A stretch of DNA of 64,000 nt from Bacteroidia bacterium (GCA_030432635.1 JAUIMB010000010.1:62001-126000); one strand, 5' to 3'. Positions 1 through 9,304 are shown, counted from the first letter of the stretch. Numbers and translations: made by a program. The notes: generated by a model from the sequence alone, not told the origin.

Positions 1-1
1 G

Positions 2-613
2 ATCCCGGGAGCAACGGGGAGCATTTATATGCCTACCGAGGGAGGGGCTTACACCGTTGTTGTCGAGGACCTTGCGACGGGATGCACCAGTGGGGACATT
101 GCGGAGGTTATCGAGAGCGGCCCTCCAATGGTCACCGCAGTGGTCACTACGGAGGCCTTTGCTGAGACCCATGTGATCGAGGTCATCGTAGATGGTGATA
201 TTTCTCAGTATGAGTACAGCCTGGATGGCGGTCCATGGCAGGACGAGCCGATTTTCACAGGTGTATCGATAGGCGAGCATGAGGTTACGGCCAGAGACAG
301 GGATGGCTGTGGCCAGGCCAGTGATAAGGTCACGGTAATGGACTACCCGGCATTCTTCACGCCAAATGGCGATGGCTATAACGACACCTGGAACATTAGC
401 TTGCCCGAAAGTGTAGGACTAAGCACAAAAATTTATATATTTGACCGGTACGGCAAGTTGCTCAAGCAGATCAGTCCATTGGGAGAGGGCTGGGACGGTA
501 CCTATAACGGCACTGCGATGCCAACCAGTGATTACTGGTTCGTGGTGGAGTACAGTGAGCCGGCAACGTTGCAACAGAAAGAGTTTAAAGCCCATTTTAC
601 CCTGAAAAGATAA
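2..613 (+). CDS. C-terminal part of a T9SS type B (gliding-motility-associated C-terminal) secreted protein
   Basis: The frame is open from base 2, so this is the end of a longer gene cut by the window edge; the first ATG at 29 is probably internal. The last ~90 residues hold the type B T9SS sorting domain: FFTPNGDGYNDTWNI, then IYIFDRYGKLL, GWDGTYNG and a final FTLKR. Such domains send large adhesins through the outer membrane and tether them to the surface. The part before it looks like SprB/Ig-like repeat material. The first 120 bases are about 60% G+C by hand count, far above the rest of the window. The family call is firm; the role of the full protein cannot be seen. Confidence 0.88.
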   Translation: MPGATGSIYMPTEGGAYTVVVEDLATGCTSGDIAEVIESGPPMVTAVVTTEAFAETHVIEVIVDGDISQYEYSLDGGPWQDEPIFTGVSIGEHEVTARDRDGCGQASDKVTVMDYPAFFTPNGDGYNDTWNISLPESVGLSTKIYIFDRYGKLLKQISPLGEGWDGTYNGTAMPTSDYWFVVEYSEPATLQQKEFKAHFTLKR

Positions 614-634
614 TATTATTAAGTATTGTATTAT

Positions 635-667
635 AAAAAGCTACGCATTTTTTATGCGTAGCTTTTT
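635..667 (+). terminator. Rho-independent terminator after the T9SS protein
   Basis: A 14-bp stem (AAAAAGCTACGCAT paired with ATGCGTAGCTTTTT) around a 5-base loop begins 22 bases after the stop codon and ends in a T run. Confidence 0.85.
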
Positions 668-777
668 ATTTGGTCAACCCCATAATTATTTTAATCATTC
701 TAAAGTATAGAGTATATAGTTTTTATAATTGTGCAGTAAAATTATATGGTCAAAATCATGTTTATTAACTGATAAAT

Positions 778-812
778 AAAAAGCTGAATATTTTTAAATA
801 TTCAGCTTTTTA
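778..812 (-). terminator. Terminator of the FadL-like/lipoprotein operon
   Basis: A long A/T-flanked hairpin (AAAAGCTGAATATTT against AAATATTCAGCTTTT) lies about 30 bases beyond the minus-strand stop codon at 843. It is symmetric and could also stop plus-strand transcripts. Confidence 0.75.
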
Positions 813-842
813 GATTTTACAGATAAAATTAATTTAAAAATG

Positions 843-2360
843 TTATATGCTAAATCCAAGGGTCAAAGTTACATTAGAATTCTTGGTGTTAACTACTGCA
901 GAGTCAGTAAGTCCAACAGAGAATAGTTGATTATTGACTTCTCTTTCAGATTGATCATAAGTCAAATCAAGTTTAAAATTCCCAAAGTTGTACCCTAGAC
1001 CTATGGAATAACCGGAAAGATCACCGTAGAATGAATCATCTTCATAGGGACTTTCTTCAAAACGATAACCGCCTCTGAAACTAAATTGTTTGAACTTGTA
1101 TTCACCACCAATGCGATAAGAATTAGTAATTTTGAAAACGTTGTCAATTATATCGTTTTGAGAAGAGAAAAACGCATCTGATGTGGGTCTGAACTTAATG
1201 TTTTTAAAATTTCTTCTTGAATAATCAAAGCTTAAAAGGCCTCTGTCTCCAAAAACATAAGCTAAACTTCCTGTTAATTTTCCTGGTGATTGTAAACTAT
1301 ATTCAGGGAAGACATTAACTATGTTTGGGGTAATATATACTGGAAAATCACCGTCGATATCTTCAACTGAGGTTGCAATGCCTTGAGTGGTTTCTTCAAA
1401 AATTGTAAACCACGTTGGTGAGTCGTAAGTAAAACCAGCTCTGAGCTCATTTGTTACTTTAAATATTGCACCTAGCTGAAAAGAAAAACCATTGCCAGAG
1501 GTAAGCAAACTATTGTCGAAGTTAACATTCCTTACAACTGATCCTTCGTTTGAATTTGATTCAGTAAAATAAGTAAATCGTTCATAATTTATGAAGTGTG
1601 CATTTAGGTTAATACCAAGATAAAGTTTGTCTTCATATTCTGCAGCTGCATTGAAAGCAATCTTACCATTATACCCAGTTGCAGAATACCTGTAAGATTG
1701 GTTGAAGGTACCAGGTGCAATATTGGAAAAGTATAATGTATTCTCATCATTGTTTTCTTCTGGTTCCAATATGAATGATTCGTAACCAAGAAAAGCCTGT
1801 TGATTGGCATAGCCATAGAAGGAACCTATTTCTTGATAGGCTTGTTCTAAAGTTTCTCCTGGAAAAGCAGATATCTCATCTAGCCTTCTTCCTTGAGCAT
1901 AAGCGAGAAAATAATTGTCTATAGATTGAGTATTAACACCAGAGGCCGACCAATCATCTCGATAGTTAGACGTTTTATCATAAGCGATACTCAATGCGAA
2001 CTTGCCCCACGAGGCCTCTTCATTGCCATTCCTGAATACAAATACAGCTCCTGCCTGATTTAAGTCAATTTTAGAATCTGAAGAAGAACTAGAACCATTA
2101 AAGAATCTAACATCATTATCTTTATTTAGGTTTGACAAAGTCAGTGATGAGTGGCTTCGACTAAATATTGCAGAACCAGCTGGATTTAAATTAATTGCCG
2201 ATAAATCTCCGCCTAAAGCACCAAACGCACCACTTAACGCTCTAAATCGAGCTGTTCCTTGAATGTCATTTTCAGAGTATCTCAGTGCGTCAGCAATATC
2301 CTGAGCTATAATATTGGACATAGAAAAGACACCTATGACTAGCATTGTTAACTTTTTCAT
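843..2360 (-). CDS. Outer membrane transport protein, OmpP1/FadL/TodX-like
   Basis: 505 residues starting with a signal peptide that should be cut after about residue 19 (NIIAQ). The mature start, with RALSGAFGALGGDLSAINLNPAGSA, is typical of Bacteroidota FadL-like proteins, in which an N-terminal plug threads a 14-strand barrel. The rest alternates short hydrophobic strands with polar loops, as in a barrel, and ends in a strand (NVTLTLGFSI). The family takes up hydrophobic compounds; the substrate here is unknown. It lies 37 bases after the lipoprotein gene ending at 2398 with no promoter motif between, so the two are probably cotranscribed. Confidence 0.82.
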   Translation of the reverse strand: MKKLTMLVIGVFSMSNIIAQDIADALRYSENDIQGTARFRALSGAFGALGGDLSAINLNPAGSAIFSRSHSSLTLSNLNKDNDVRFFNGSSSSSDSKIDLNQAGAVFVFRNGNEEASWGKFALSIAYDKTSNYRDDWSASGVNTQSIDNYFLAYAQGRRLDEISAFPGETLEQAYQEIGSFYGYANQQAFLGYESFILEPEENNDENTLYFSNIAPGTFNQSYRYSATGYNGKIAFNAAAEYEDKLYLGINLNAHFINYERFTYFTESNSNEGSVVRNVNFDNSLLTSGNGFSFQLGAIFKVTNELRAGFTYDSPTWFTIFEETTQGIATSVEDIDGDFPVYITPNIVNVFPEYSLQSPGKLTGSLAYVFGDRGLLSFDYSRRNFKNIKFRPTSDAFFSSQNDIIDNVFKITNSYRIGGEYKFKQFSFRGGYRFEESPYEDDSFYGDLSGYSIGLGYNFGNFKLDLTYDQSEREVNNQLFSVGLTDSAVVNTKNSNVTLTLGFSI

Positions 2361-2397
2361 ACTTAATTTTTTGTTATTTTGACTAATGAGGTTTTAT

Positions 2398-3411
2398 TTA
2401 TCTGCGACGACCTGAAGAACCTCCACTTCTTGAACCTGAAGATCTGGATGATCCGCTACTAGAACTTCTAATAGACGATCCGCTACTGCTTCTTCCACCT
2501 CTAGGGGTTGATATGCTTGACCTTGAAGAATTGCTTCTGGATCTCATTGAACTGTTACTTCTAGATCTCGTTGTAGTTGTTCGCGGTCTCATGGTACTGT
2601 TTGCTCTTGCTCTAGATCTTGTTGTTGTTCGTGGACGTATTGAAGATCGTGTGTTTCTTGTATTCAAACTTCTTGATCTTAGTGTAGATCTATTTCGATA
2701 AGTGGTTGAATTTCGTCTTGATAAGTTCGTGTAACTCCTTCTAGATAGTGAACTTCTATTTAAAGTAGCACCTCTTCGTCCATAGTGATAAGCTATTCTA
2801 TTATTTCTTATCAAGTTGTTTCCGTAGTAATATCCTGGAGGGCACCAACCATTATTAAAACCAAATCCGGTATTCCAGCCCCATCCATAATATCCATAGT
2901 ACCCGGAATTAATCCAGCTTAGTCCATAACCACCACTCCAGCCCCAAGGCCCATTCCATGCTAGAGGATTTCCTATTCCCCAATAAGGATCGTACCATCC
3001 GTAACCAAATCTTCCCCATCCCCAATTATTCCATCTGTTATTATAGAAATTGATTGTGACATTGTCGTTTGCAGCTCCCCAACCTGCTTCGCCCGTTTGA
3101 TCACCTTCAGCAGTTGATTCATCTGCATATGTGCTTGAATACGAGTCAATATCGGTAAAAACTGCATTCTCATCTATTGGGATTTCCCCATATTGCAATT
3201 CTTTTTCCGTGAAATAATCCTTGTAGACATTATTATCATTCGTAGTAGTTGTAACTGGTTGATTTTCTTCATATACTACTTCTTGTTCACCATATATCCC
3301 ATCATTGTCATTACCTACATATTGATAAGAACCACATGAAAGCAAAATAGATGTGAAACCTAGCGCGATAAATAATGGTAATTTGTCTTTAATGTATTTT
3401 ACGGGCTGCAT
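2398..3411 (-). CDS. Gly/Trp/Tyr- and Ser/Arg-rich putative lipoprotein of unknown function
   Basis: 337 residues. A hydrophobic N-terminus ends in LLSCGS, a lipobox with Cys26. Then come an acidic, Thr/Asn-rich stretch (~30-115), a region of WGWG/YGYYGWGW repeats rich in aromatic residues (~125-195) and a basic tail (~205-337) made of RS/SR, RPRTTTR and SSGS repeats. I do not recognise a catalytic domain. Similar proteins sit next to FadL-like genes in other Flavobacteriaceae (recollection, not checked). A surface or envelope role is inferred from the lipobox only. The tail is encoded by repetitive DNA that also produces a meaningless antisense ORF. Confidence 0.7.
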   Translation of the reverse strand: MQPVKYIKDKLPLFIALGFTSILLSCGSYQYVGNDNDGIYGEQEVVYEENQPVTTTTNDNNVYKDYFTEKELQYGEIPIDENAVFTDIDSYSSTYADESTAEGDQTGEAGWGAANDNVTINFYNNRWNNWGWGRFGYGWYDPYWGIGNPLAWNGPWGWSGGYGLSWINSGYYGYYGWGWNTGFGFNNGWCPPGYYYGNNLIRNNRIAYHYGRRGATLNRSSLSRRSYTNLSRRNSTTYRNRSTLRSRSLNTRNTRSSIRPRTTTRSRARANSTMRPRTTTTRSRSNSSMRSRSNSSRSSISTPRGGRSSSGSSIRSSSSGSSRSSGSRSGGSSGRRR

Positions 3412-3439
3412 ATCTCTTTAATTTTATTGTTGAACATTA

Positions 3440-3470
3440 CAAAAATAGTTAGTTTTGCTGAACTATTTTT
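3440..3470. promoter_or_regulatory. Divergent promoter region with a 10-bp inverted repeat
   Basis: For proS (+): TTG at 3427-3429, 20 bases, then TAGTTTTG at 3450-3457. For the lipoprotein operon (-): a TAnnTTTG element on the opposite strand at 3440-3447. A perfect inverted repeat, AAAAATAGTT (3441-3450) and AACTATTTTT (3461-3470), spans both -7 elements, so one DNA-binding protein could affect both directions. Confidence 0.6.
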
Positions 3471-3511
3471 TTATTTAACAATGACACAATTTTTGTGCCA
3501 AAACACTGAAA

Positions 3512-4990
3512 ATGAGTAAAAATCTTACAAAAAGGGAAGAAGACTATTCCAAATGGTATAATGAATTGGTTGTAAAGGCTGATTTAGCGGAAAACTCTGC
3601 AGTTAGGGGTTGTATGGTGATTAAGCCTTATGGCTACGCTATTTGGGAAAAAATGCAAGCCGAATTGGATCGTATGTTCAAGGAAACGGGTCATCAAAAT
3701 GCTTATTTCCCGCTTTTTGTACCTAAAAGCTTGTTTGAAGCTGAAGAAAAGAATGCGGAAGGTTTTGCTAAGGAATGTGCAGTTGTTACTCATTACAGAC
3801 TAGAGAATGATCCTGATAATGAAGGAAAACTCCGTGTCGACCCTAAAGCTAGATTAGAAGAAGAACTTGTTGTAAGACCAACGAGTGAAGCCATTATTTG
3901 GAATACGTATAAGGGTTGGATTCAAAGTTATAGGGATCTACCTATATTGATCAACCAATGGGCCAATGTAGTAAGATGGGAGATGAGAACCAGATTGTTT
4001 TTACGTACAGCAGAGTTTTTATGGCAGGAAGGTCATACAGCTCATGCAACTGAAAAAGAGGCTTTGTTAGAGGCAGAACAGATGAATAACGTCTATGCGG
4101 ATTTTGCGGAAAACTTTATGGCCATACCTGTCATTAAAGGACTGAAGACCGAAAGCGAACGTTTTGCTGGAGCTATTGAGACGTATTGTATTGAGGCATT
4201 GATGCAGGACGGGAAAGCCTTGCAGGCTGGTACGTCCCATTTTTTAGGACAAAATTTTGCTAAAGCTTTTGATGTTAAGTTCACCAACAATGAGGGTAAG
4301 TTGGATTATGTTTGGGCAACATCGTGGGGCGTTTCAACACGATTAATGGGTGCATTGATTATGACTCACAGTGATGACAAAGGACTTGTTTTACCACCAA
4401 ATTTGGCACCTTCTCAAGTCGTTATTGTTCCTATTTATAAAAATGATGATCAACTGAATGAAATAACTGAAAAAGCCAATTCATTAATTGATGAACTCAA
4501 AAGTAAAAGCATTTCATGTAAGTTTGATTCAAGAACAACGCACAGACCTGGAGCAAAGTTTGCTCAGCACGAATTACAAGGAGTACCTTTACGAATAGCC
4601 ATTGGACCAAAGGATTTAGAGAACGGAACGGTGGAATTAGCAAGGCGTGATACCTTGAGTAAGGAGAGTGTATCAATGTCAGATATTGTTTCAGTAGTAG
4701 CAGATACGCTCAAGATAATGCAAGATGAATTATTCAATAAAGCTTTTAAATTCCGAAATGACCATATTACTGAAGTTGATGATTTTGATACTTTTAAAGA
4801 GGTGTTGGAAACAAAAACAGGTTTTATTTCAGCTCATTGGGACGGAACAGCTGAGACAGAACAAAGCATAAAGGATCTTACAAAAGCTACCATAAGGTGC
4901 ATACCTTTGGACTCAATGAAGGAGGAAGGCAAATGTGTCTATAGTGGAAAACCTTCAACCCAAAGAGTACTATTTGCAAAAGCCTATTAA
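3512..4990 (+). CDS. proS: Prolyl-tRNA synthetase (archaeal/eukaryotic-like short type)
   Basis: 492 residues; charges tRNA-Pro in the cytoplasm. The class II catalytic core shows RPTSEAIIW, then [20 protein letters not shown] (motif 2) and [22 protein letters not shown] and [14 protein letters not shown] follow. The anticodon-binding domain begins near PSQVVIVPI, and the protein ends in a zinc-domain-like segment with the C-terminal Tyr typical of the eukaryote-like form. The bacterial editing insertion is absent, as is usual in Bacteroidota. The ATG at 3512 lies ~55 bases after the -7 element; there is no Shine-Dalgarno sequence. Confidence 0.97.
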   Translation: MSKNLTKREEDYSKWYNELVVKADLAENSAVRGCMVIKPYGYAIWEKMQAELDRMFKETGHQNAYFPLFVPKSLFEAEEKNAEGFAKECAVVTHYRLENDPDNEGKLRVDPKARLEEELVVRPTSEAIIWNTYKGWIQSYRDLPILINQWANVVRWEMRTRLFLRTAEFLWQEGHTAHATEKEALLEAEQMNNVYADFAENFMAIPVIKGLKTESERFAGAIETYCIEALMQDGKALQAGTSHFLGQNFAKAFDVKFTNNEGKLDYVWATSWGVSTRLMGALIMTHSDDKGLVLPPNLAPSQVVIVPIYKNDDQLNEITEKANSLIDELKSKSISCKFDSRTTHRPGAKFAQHELQGVPLRIAIGPKDLENGTVELARRDTLSKESVSMSDIVSVVADTLKIMQDELFNKAFKFRNDHITEVDDFDTFKEVLETKTGFISAHWDGTAETEQSIKDLTKATIRCIPLDSMKEEGKCVYSGKPSTQRVLFAKAY

Positions 4991-5018
4991 AAAAAAATTA
5001 AAAAATTCTAAGTAGGTA

Positions 5019-5048
5019 TTGCAACATTTAAAAATAGTTGTATTTTTG
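5019..5048 (+). promoter_or_regulatory. Bacteroidota-type promoter for tRNA-Glu and rpsT
   Basis: TTG at 5019-5021, a 19-base spacer and TATTTTTG at 5041-5048 fit the TTG/TAnnTTTG consensus. Transcription should start ~90 bases before the tRNA and may continue into rpsT. Confidence 0.7.
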
Positions 5049-5137
5049 CATCCGCAATGAGTAATTGCATGTTCATTTTAAATCGAAACTTGTAACCATT
5101 TAACTTATAAGTTTCTTTGTTGAAATATAAATGAAAT

Positions 5138-5209
5138 GGCCCGTTCGTCTATCGGCTAGGACGCCAGGTTTTCATCCTGGTAAGAGGGGTTCGATTCCCC
5201 TACGGGCTA
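5138..5209 (+). tRNA. tRNA-Glu (anticodon TTC)
   Basis: 72 bases with a full cloverleaf: acceptor GGCCCGT with ACGGGCT (first pair G-U), anticodon arm CCAGG-TTTTCAT-CCTGG, T arm with GGTTCGATTCC, discriminator A. CCA is not encoded. Only ~26 bases separate it from rpsT, so it is probably processed from a shared transcript. Confidence 0.97.
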
Positions 5210-5235
5210 CAATTTTTTAAAAAGAAAAGAATATA

Positions 5236-5490
5236 ATGGCAAATCATAAGTCAGCATTAAAAAGAATTAGAAGTAACGAATCTAAACGTTTATTAAACAG
5301 ATATCAACACAAGACTACTCGTGGTGCTATCAAGAAGTTGCGTGAGATGGATAAGGCTAAAGATGCTAAGGCATATTTGCCAACCGTGATTTCAATGATT
5401 GATAAATTGGCTAAGAAAAATATTATTCACAATAATAAGGCGGCCAACTTAAAGTCAAAGTTGACAAAGCATGTTGCTGCGTTAAGCTAA
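5236..5490 (+). CDS. rpsT: 30S ribosomal protein S20
   Basis: 84 residues, very basic, starting MANHKSALKRIRSNESKRLL as in S20 proteins; binds 16S rRNA early in small-subunit assembly. The three-helix pattern and length are normal for the family. It follows tRNA-Glu closely and is closed by a strong terminator. Confidence 0.97.
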   Translation: MANHKSALKRIRSNESKRLLNRYQHKTTRGAIKKLREMDKAKDAKAYLPTVISMIDKLAKKNIIHNNKAANLKSKLTKHVAALS

Positions 5491-5510
5491 TAAAGATTAC
5501 TAAAACTACA

Positions 5511-5542
5511 AAAAAGGCTTTCCAATAAGGAAAGCTTTTTTT
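5511..5542 (+). terminator. Terminator after rpsT
   Basis: GGCTTTCC/GGAAAGC stem with an A-rich upstream side and a long T run, 20 bases past the rpsT stop. Confidence 0.85.
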
Positions 5543-5579
5543 GTTTGTGGATCTATCTATCTCTTGGATTGAAAAAATA

Positions 5580-5610
5580 AAAAGCTCTCAAAATCAAATT
5601 GAGAGCTTTT
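5580..5610 (-). terminator. Terminator after rho (minus strand)
   Basis: Perfect 12-bp stem AAAAGCTCTCAA/TTGAGAGCTTTT with a 7-base loop, ~25 bases beyond the rho stop codon at 5635. Confidence 0.85.
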
Positions 5611-5634
5611 ATGTCTTTTAAATAAGAATACCTT

Positions 5635-7272
5635 TTATCCATTCATGGATATCAAGAATTCTTCATTATTTCTTGTTTGCTTAAATCGATCGTTAATGAA
5701 CTCCATCGCTTCAACAGGATTCATGTCTGCCAAATACTTCCGCATTACCCACATTCTTTGAATCGTACTATCTTCCAATAATAAATCATCTCGTCTCGTA
5801 CTTGAGGATGTAAGGTCGATTGCTGGGAAAATTCTACGATTGGAAATCTTTCTATCCAATTGCAGTTCCATATTACCTGTTCCTTTGAATTCTTCAAAGA
5901 TGACTTCGTCCATTTTAGATCCAGTTTCAGTTAAAGCGGTCGCAATAATGGTCAATGAACCTCCATTTTCAATATTACGTGCTGCACCAAAGAAACGTTT
6001 TGGTTTGTGAAGTGCATTCGCATCAACACCACCACTTAGTATTTTTCCTGAAGCAGGCTGTACAGTATTATATGCTCTGGCCAAGCGCGTAATGGAATCC
6101 AATAAGATAACAACATCATGACCGCATTCAACCAAACGTTTTGCTTTTTCCAAAACAATGTTGGCAATTTTTACGTGTTCGTGCGCTTCCTTGTCAAAGG
6201 TCGATGCAATAACTTCGCCTCGCACATTTCGTTGCATATCTGTAACCTCCTCAGGACGTTCATCTATCAATAAGATCATTTGATAGACTTCTGGATGATT
6301 GGCTGCGATTGCATTGGCAACATCCTTAAGCAGCATGGTCTTACCTGTTTTTGGTTGCGATACAATCATGCCACGTTGTCCTTTTCCAATTGGAGAGAAC
6401 AAATCCATAATTCGAGTAGAAATTGTACTCTGCTTTTCGGCAATATCAAATTTTTCTTGTGGAAATAAAGGCGTTAAGTGCTCAAATGAAACACGATCAC
6501 GAACCACTTCTGGTTTTTGCCCATTGATTTTACTTACCTTAATCAAAGGGAAATATTTTTCGCCTTCCTTAGGTGGTCTAACATGCCCAAGGACTGTATC
6601 ACCAGTTTTCAATCCGAATAATCTAATTTGCGACTGTGATACATAAATGTCATCTGGAGATGATAGATAATTATAATCAGAAGACCTTAAAAAACCATAG
6701 CCATCTTGCATGATATCCAGGACGCCTTCACTTTGGATGATAGCATCAAATTCAAAATCAGGCTCTCTATAACGGTTTCGCGTATCCTTGTTCCCATTGT
6801 TCTTGTTATTCTCCTTGGAACGCTGTTGGTTGTTATGTTTGTTATTGTCGTTGTTCTGACGATTATTTTGTTTATTATCGTTAGCGTTTTTCGAACGATT
6901 ATCGTTTTTGTTGTTTTTTTGTTTACTTCTATTGTCTTTTTTCTCGTTGGAATTACCGTTCGAAGGTTTATCTTCTTTCTTGTCGGTTTTCTTATCGTCT
7001 AATTCCATTTTTTGTTGGGAAGGATTATCATTGCCCTTTTTTTGGACACGAGCTCTAGGCTTACGTTGTTGGGCAGGCTGTTTCTGCTCCTCTTTTTTAG
7101 GGCTTGAAGTCGTTTCTTTCTTCAAAACATCTGGATTGGCTGCTTGAAAATCAAGAATTTGATAGACGAGATCTAATTTTTTTAACGAACGGAATTTTGG
7201 TACATTCAGTGTTTTAGCGATATCCTGAAGTTCAGGAAGCTTCTTTGCTTTTAATTCGGAAATTTCGAACAT
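5635..7272 (-). CDS. rho: Transcription termination factor Rho with a long Asn/Lys/Gln-rich insert
   Basis: 545 residues against ~420 in E. coli. Order: Rho N-terminal helical domain (1-45), a disordered insert (~51-168) very rich in Asn, Lys, Gln and Asp, the RNA-binding cold-shock-like domain ([20 protein letters not shown]), then the hexameric RecA-like ATPase with P-loop [21 protein letters not shown] and the R-loop region [13 protein letters not shown]. It releases RNA from stalled polymerase. The C-terminal half is fully conserved, so it should be active. Low-complexity inserts at this place are known in other Bacteroidota and Actinobacteria; in Bacteroides the disordered region has been tied to Rho condensates. 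Whether this insert acts alike is inference. Confidence 0.97.
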   Translation of the reverse strand: MFEISELKAKKLPELQDIAKTLNVPKFRSLKKLDLVYQILDFQAANPDVLKKETTSSPKKEEQKQPAQQRKPRARVQKKGNDNPSQQKMELDDKKTDKKEDKPSNGNSNEKKDNRSKQKNNKNDNRSKNANDNKQNNRQNNDNNKHNNQQRSKENNKNNGNKDTRNRYREPDFEFDAIIQSEGVLDIMQDGYGFLRSSDYNYLSSPDDIYVSQSQIRLFGLKTGDTVLGHVRPPKEGEKYFPLIKVSKINGQKPEVVRDRVSFEHLTPLFPQEKFDIAEKQSTISTRIMDLFSPIGKGQRGMIVSQPKTGKTMLLKDVANAIAANHPEVYQMILLIDERPEEVTDMQRNVRGEVIASTFDKEAHEHVKIANIVLEKAKRLVECGHDVVILLDSITRLARAYNTVQPASGKILSGGVDANALHKPKRFFGAARNIENGGSLTIIATALTETGSKMDEVIFEEFKGTGNMELQLDRKISNRRIFPAIDLTSSSTRRDDLLLEDSTIQRMWVMRKYLADMNPVEAMEFINDRFKQTRNNEEFLISMNG

Positions 7273-7462
7273 GTATTTATGTAGTAATTAAGTTTATTCT
7301 TTGAAATGATTCATTTCTAACTTTTCTTGAAAATATTTGTAGTGGGAAAAACTGGAAAAAAATCGGAAGATTTAACATCCTGCTACTCTGAGCGTAACAG
7401 ATTGATACTGCAATAATACAATTTATTTTTAAAATTTAATATATGTTTTAAAAAGAAACTGT

Positions 7463-7470
7463 TAATTTTG
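7463..7470 (+). promoter_or_regulatory. -7 element for the DUF4293 gene
   Basis: TAATTTTG matches TAnnTTTG, 21 bases before the start codon at 7492. No good -33 TTG is visible. Confidence 0.45.
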
Positions 7471-7491
7471 TCGCTTAATTAACGAGTTTAA

Positions 7492-7902
7492 ATGATACAA
7501 CGTATACAAACCGTTTACCTTTTGTTGTCTGCCGCAGTTTCTGCAGGTCTGATATTTGTATTGCACTTGTGGACTAACAGTGAGGATATTCCAGTATACG
7601 CCAAAGACGAGTACTTATACTTAGGTTTGTTTATGGGATCAGCGTTGTTGTCATTGGTTTCAATTCTTAATTTTAAAAACAGGAAGTTCCAGTTTGTTTT
7701 GGGACGACTCAATATCATATTAAACTTTATTTTATTAGGATTTTTTGTGTATCAATTGCTAATGCCACCTGGAGAAAGCCATATTTCTGAGAAGGGTGTT
7801 GGGATATTCATACCTATTTTATCTATCGTGTTATTGGTTTTGGCCAATAAAGCCATAAAAAAGGATGAAGACCTCGTAAAATCTGTCGATCGATTACGAT
7901 AA
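7492..7902 (+). CDS. DUF4293 family four-helix membrane protein
   Basis: 136 residues starting MIQRIQTVYLL, the usual N-terminus of DUF4293 proteins, a Bacteroidota-specific family often found beside rho. Four hydrophobic segments (~5-25, 43-60, 68-90, 105-122) predict an inner-membrane protein with a short charged tail. Function unknown. Transcribed divergently from rho; closed by a terminator at 7932. Confidence 0.85.
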   Translation: MIQRIQTVYLLLSAAVSAGLIFVLHLWTNSEDIPVYAKDEYLYLGLFMGSALLSLVSILNFKNRKFQFVLGRLNIILNFILLGFFVYQLLMPPGESHISEKGVGIFIPILSIVLLVLANKAIKKDEDLVKSVDRLR

Positions 7903-7931
7903 ACCCTATTATCTTAATTATTTTAGTGCGT

Positions 7932-7962
7932 AAGCCCAAGGTGAAGACTTTGGGCTTTTTTT
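7932..7962 (+). terminator. Terminator after the DUF4293 gene
   Basis: AAGCCCAAG/CTTTGGGCTT stem followed by T residues. It is between convergent genes and may serve both. Confidence 0.8.
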
Positions 7963-7968
7963 ACCTAT

Positions 7969-8463
7969 TTATCGTTGTGGAAACTCTATCACTTCTAGGT
8001 TTTCAATCTTTCTACCGTCAATGGTAAAGCGCAACATGGTACGTACTTTGTGGAATCCATGTTTGCCAACTGCTCCAGGATTCATGTGAATGAGATGATA
8101 GCGCTTGTCTGGCATCACCTTTAAAATATGGGAGTGTCCACAAATAAAGATGCGTGGTGGATGTTCTTTGATCAATGCCCTTGTTCGCATATTGTATTTA
8201 GGAGGATATCCACCAATATGTGTCATCCAAACATCAACATCCTCACACTTAAATCTATTGTCCTCGGGAAACTCGACGCGTGCTTTGGCATCATCAATAT
8301 TACCATAAACAGCTCGCAAGGGTTTAATCGATTTAATGGCATCAGTAACACTTAAATCACCTATATCACCAGCATGCCAAACTTCATCAGCCTGCTTGAC
8401 GTATTTTAAAATGTCATCATCGATATAGCCATGTGTGTCTGAAAGCAATAATATTCTTGTCAT
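7969..8463 (-). CDS. YfcE/MJ0936-type metallophosphoesterase
   Basis: 164 residues with the calcineurin-like metal motifs in order: LLLSDTHGY (start), WHAGDIGD, VYGNID, ICGHSH and a late MNPGAVGKHG. Small proteins of this family are two-metal phosphodiesterases; the natural substrate is not clear. Length is normal. Divergent from truA. Confidence 0.9.
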   Translation of the reverse strand: MTRILLLSDTHGYIDDDILKYVKQADEVWHAGDIGDLSVTDAIKSIKPLRAVYGNIDDAKARVEFPEDNRFKCEDVDVWMTHIGGYPPKYNMRTRALIKEHPPRIFICGHSHILKVMPDKRYHLIHMNPGAVGKHGFHKVRTMLRFTIDGRKIENLEVIEFPQR

Positions 8464-8510
8464 ATGTTGTTCCGTATAAAACAGAATCCTTTAATTATGT
8501 TAATCTGAAG

Positions 8511-8538
8511 TTGATTACTCTAAAACTAGTTATCTTTG
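8511..8538 (+). promoter_or_regulatory. Promoter of truA
   Basis: TTG at 8511-8513, 17 bases, TATCTTTG at 8531-8538. The expected transcription start near 8545 fits the TTG start codon at 8564. Confidence 0.6.
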
Positions 8539-8563
8539 TGCTTTTACAAAAATAAGCGAATCC

Positions 8564-9304
8564 TTGAGATATTTTATTGAACTGTCTTACAACGGAAAAA
8601 ACTATCATGGTTGGCAAATACAGCCTAATGCCATTACGGTTCAGGAAGTCCTTCAGAATGCACTATCAACCTTGTTGAAGCAACAGATTGATGTTGTTGG
8701 TGCTGGTCGAACTGATGCTGGTGTTCATGCTGCACAATTGTATGCTCATTTTGATCTCCATACGAGTTTGCCTGAAAATTTCGTTTTTAAATGCAATGCT
8801 TTACTTCCGAAGGATATTGCAATCCATAATATGTTCCAAGTTAAGAATGACGTTCATGCACGATTTGATGCTTTGAGTAGAACATACCACTATAGGATAG
8901 CCTTGTCAAAAAATGTGTTTAATTTTGATTTTGCTTATATGCTTCAGCGACCCTTGGATGTAAATATAATGAATACGGCATGTAAGATCTTATTGGAGTA
9001 TAATGATTTTCAATGCTTTTCTAAAGTGAATACAGATGTAAAAACGTATTATTGTAATCTTATGAAGGCAGAATGGACGGTTGTTGAAGATGAATTGCTA
9101 TTCGAAATAAGAGCGGATCGTTTTCTGCGTAATATGGTGCGTGCCATTGTAGGAACCCTTGTAAATATTGGTTTGGGTAAAATGGAGGTAGCGCACTTAC
9201 ATGAGATCATCGCTTCTAAGGATAGGAGTGAAGCTGGGTTTTCAGTACCAGCCCATGGTCTATACCTTGTTGAAGTTGAATACCCTAATACGATTAAATT
9301 ATAA
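8564..9304 (+). CDS. truA: tRNA pseudouridine(38-40) synthase TruA
   Basis: 246 residues; makes pseudouridine in the anticodon arm of many tRNAs. The catalytic Asp is D51 in GAGRTDAGVHA. LSRTYHYRI and the late FLRNMVRAIVGTLV are also family signatures. The start codon is TTG: the protein begins RYFIELSYNG as expected, and no ATG lies nearby upstream. Followed after 32 bases by the ABC exporter gene, possibly cotranscribed. Confidence 0.95.
   Translation: MRYFIELSYNGKNYHGWQIQPNAITVQEVLQNALSTLLKQQIDVVGAGRTDAGVHAAQLYAHFDLHTSLPENFVFKCNALLPKDIAIHNMFQVKNDVHARFDALSRTYHYRIALSKNVFNFDFAYMLQRPLDVNIMNTACKILLEYNDFQCFSKVNTDVKTYYCNLMKAEWTVVEDELLFEIRADRFLRNMVRAIVGTLVNIGLGKMEVAHLHEIIASKDRSEAGFSVPAHGLYLVEVEYPNTIKL

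Noticed and set aside
2513-2701. Plus-strand Leu/Val-rich ORF
   Set aside because: Antisense of the Ser/Arg repeat tail of the lipoprotein gene; repetitive DNA only.
6299-7147. Overlapping plus-strand ORFs opposite rho
   Set aside because: They mirror the rho coding sequence, including its repetitive insert, and have no promoter or domain.
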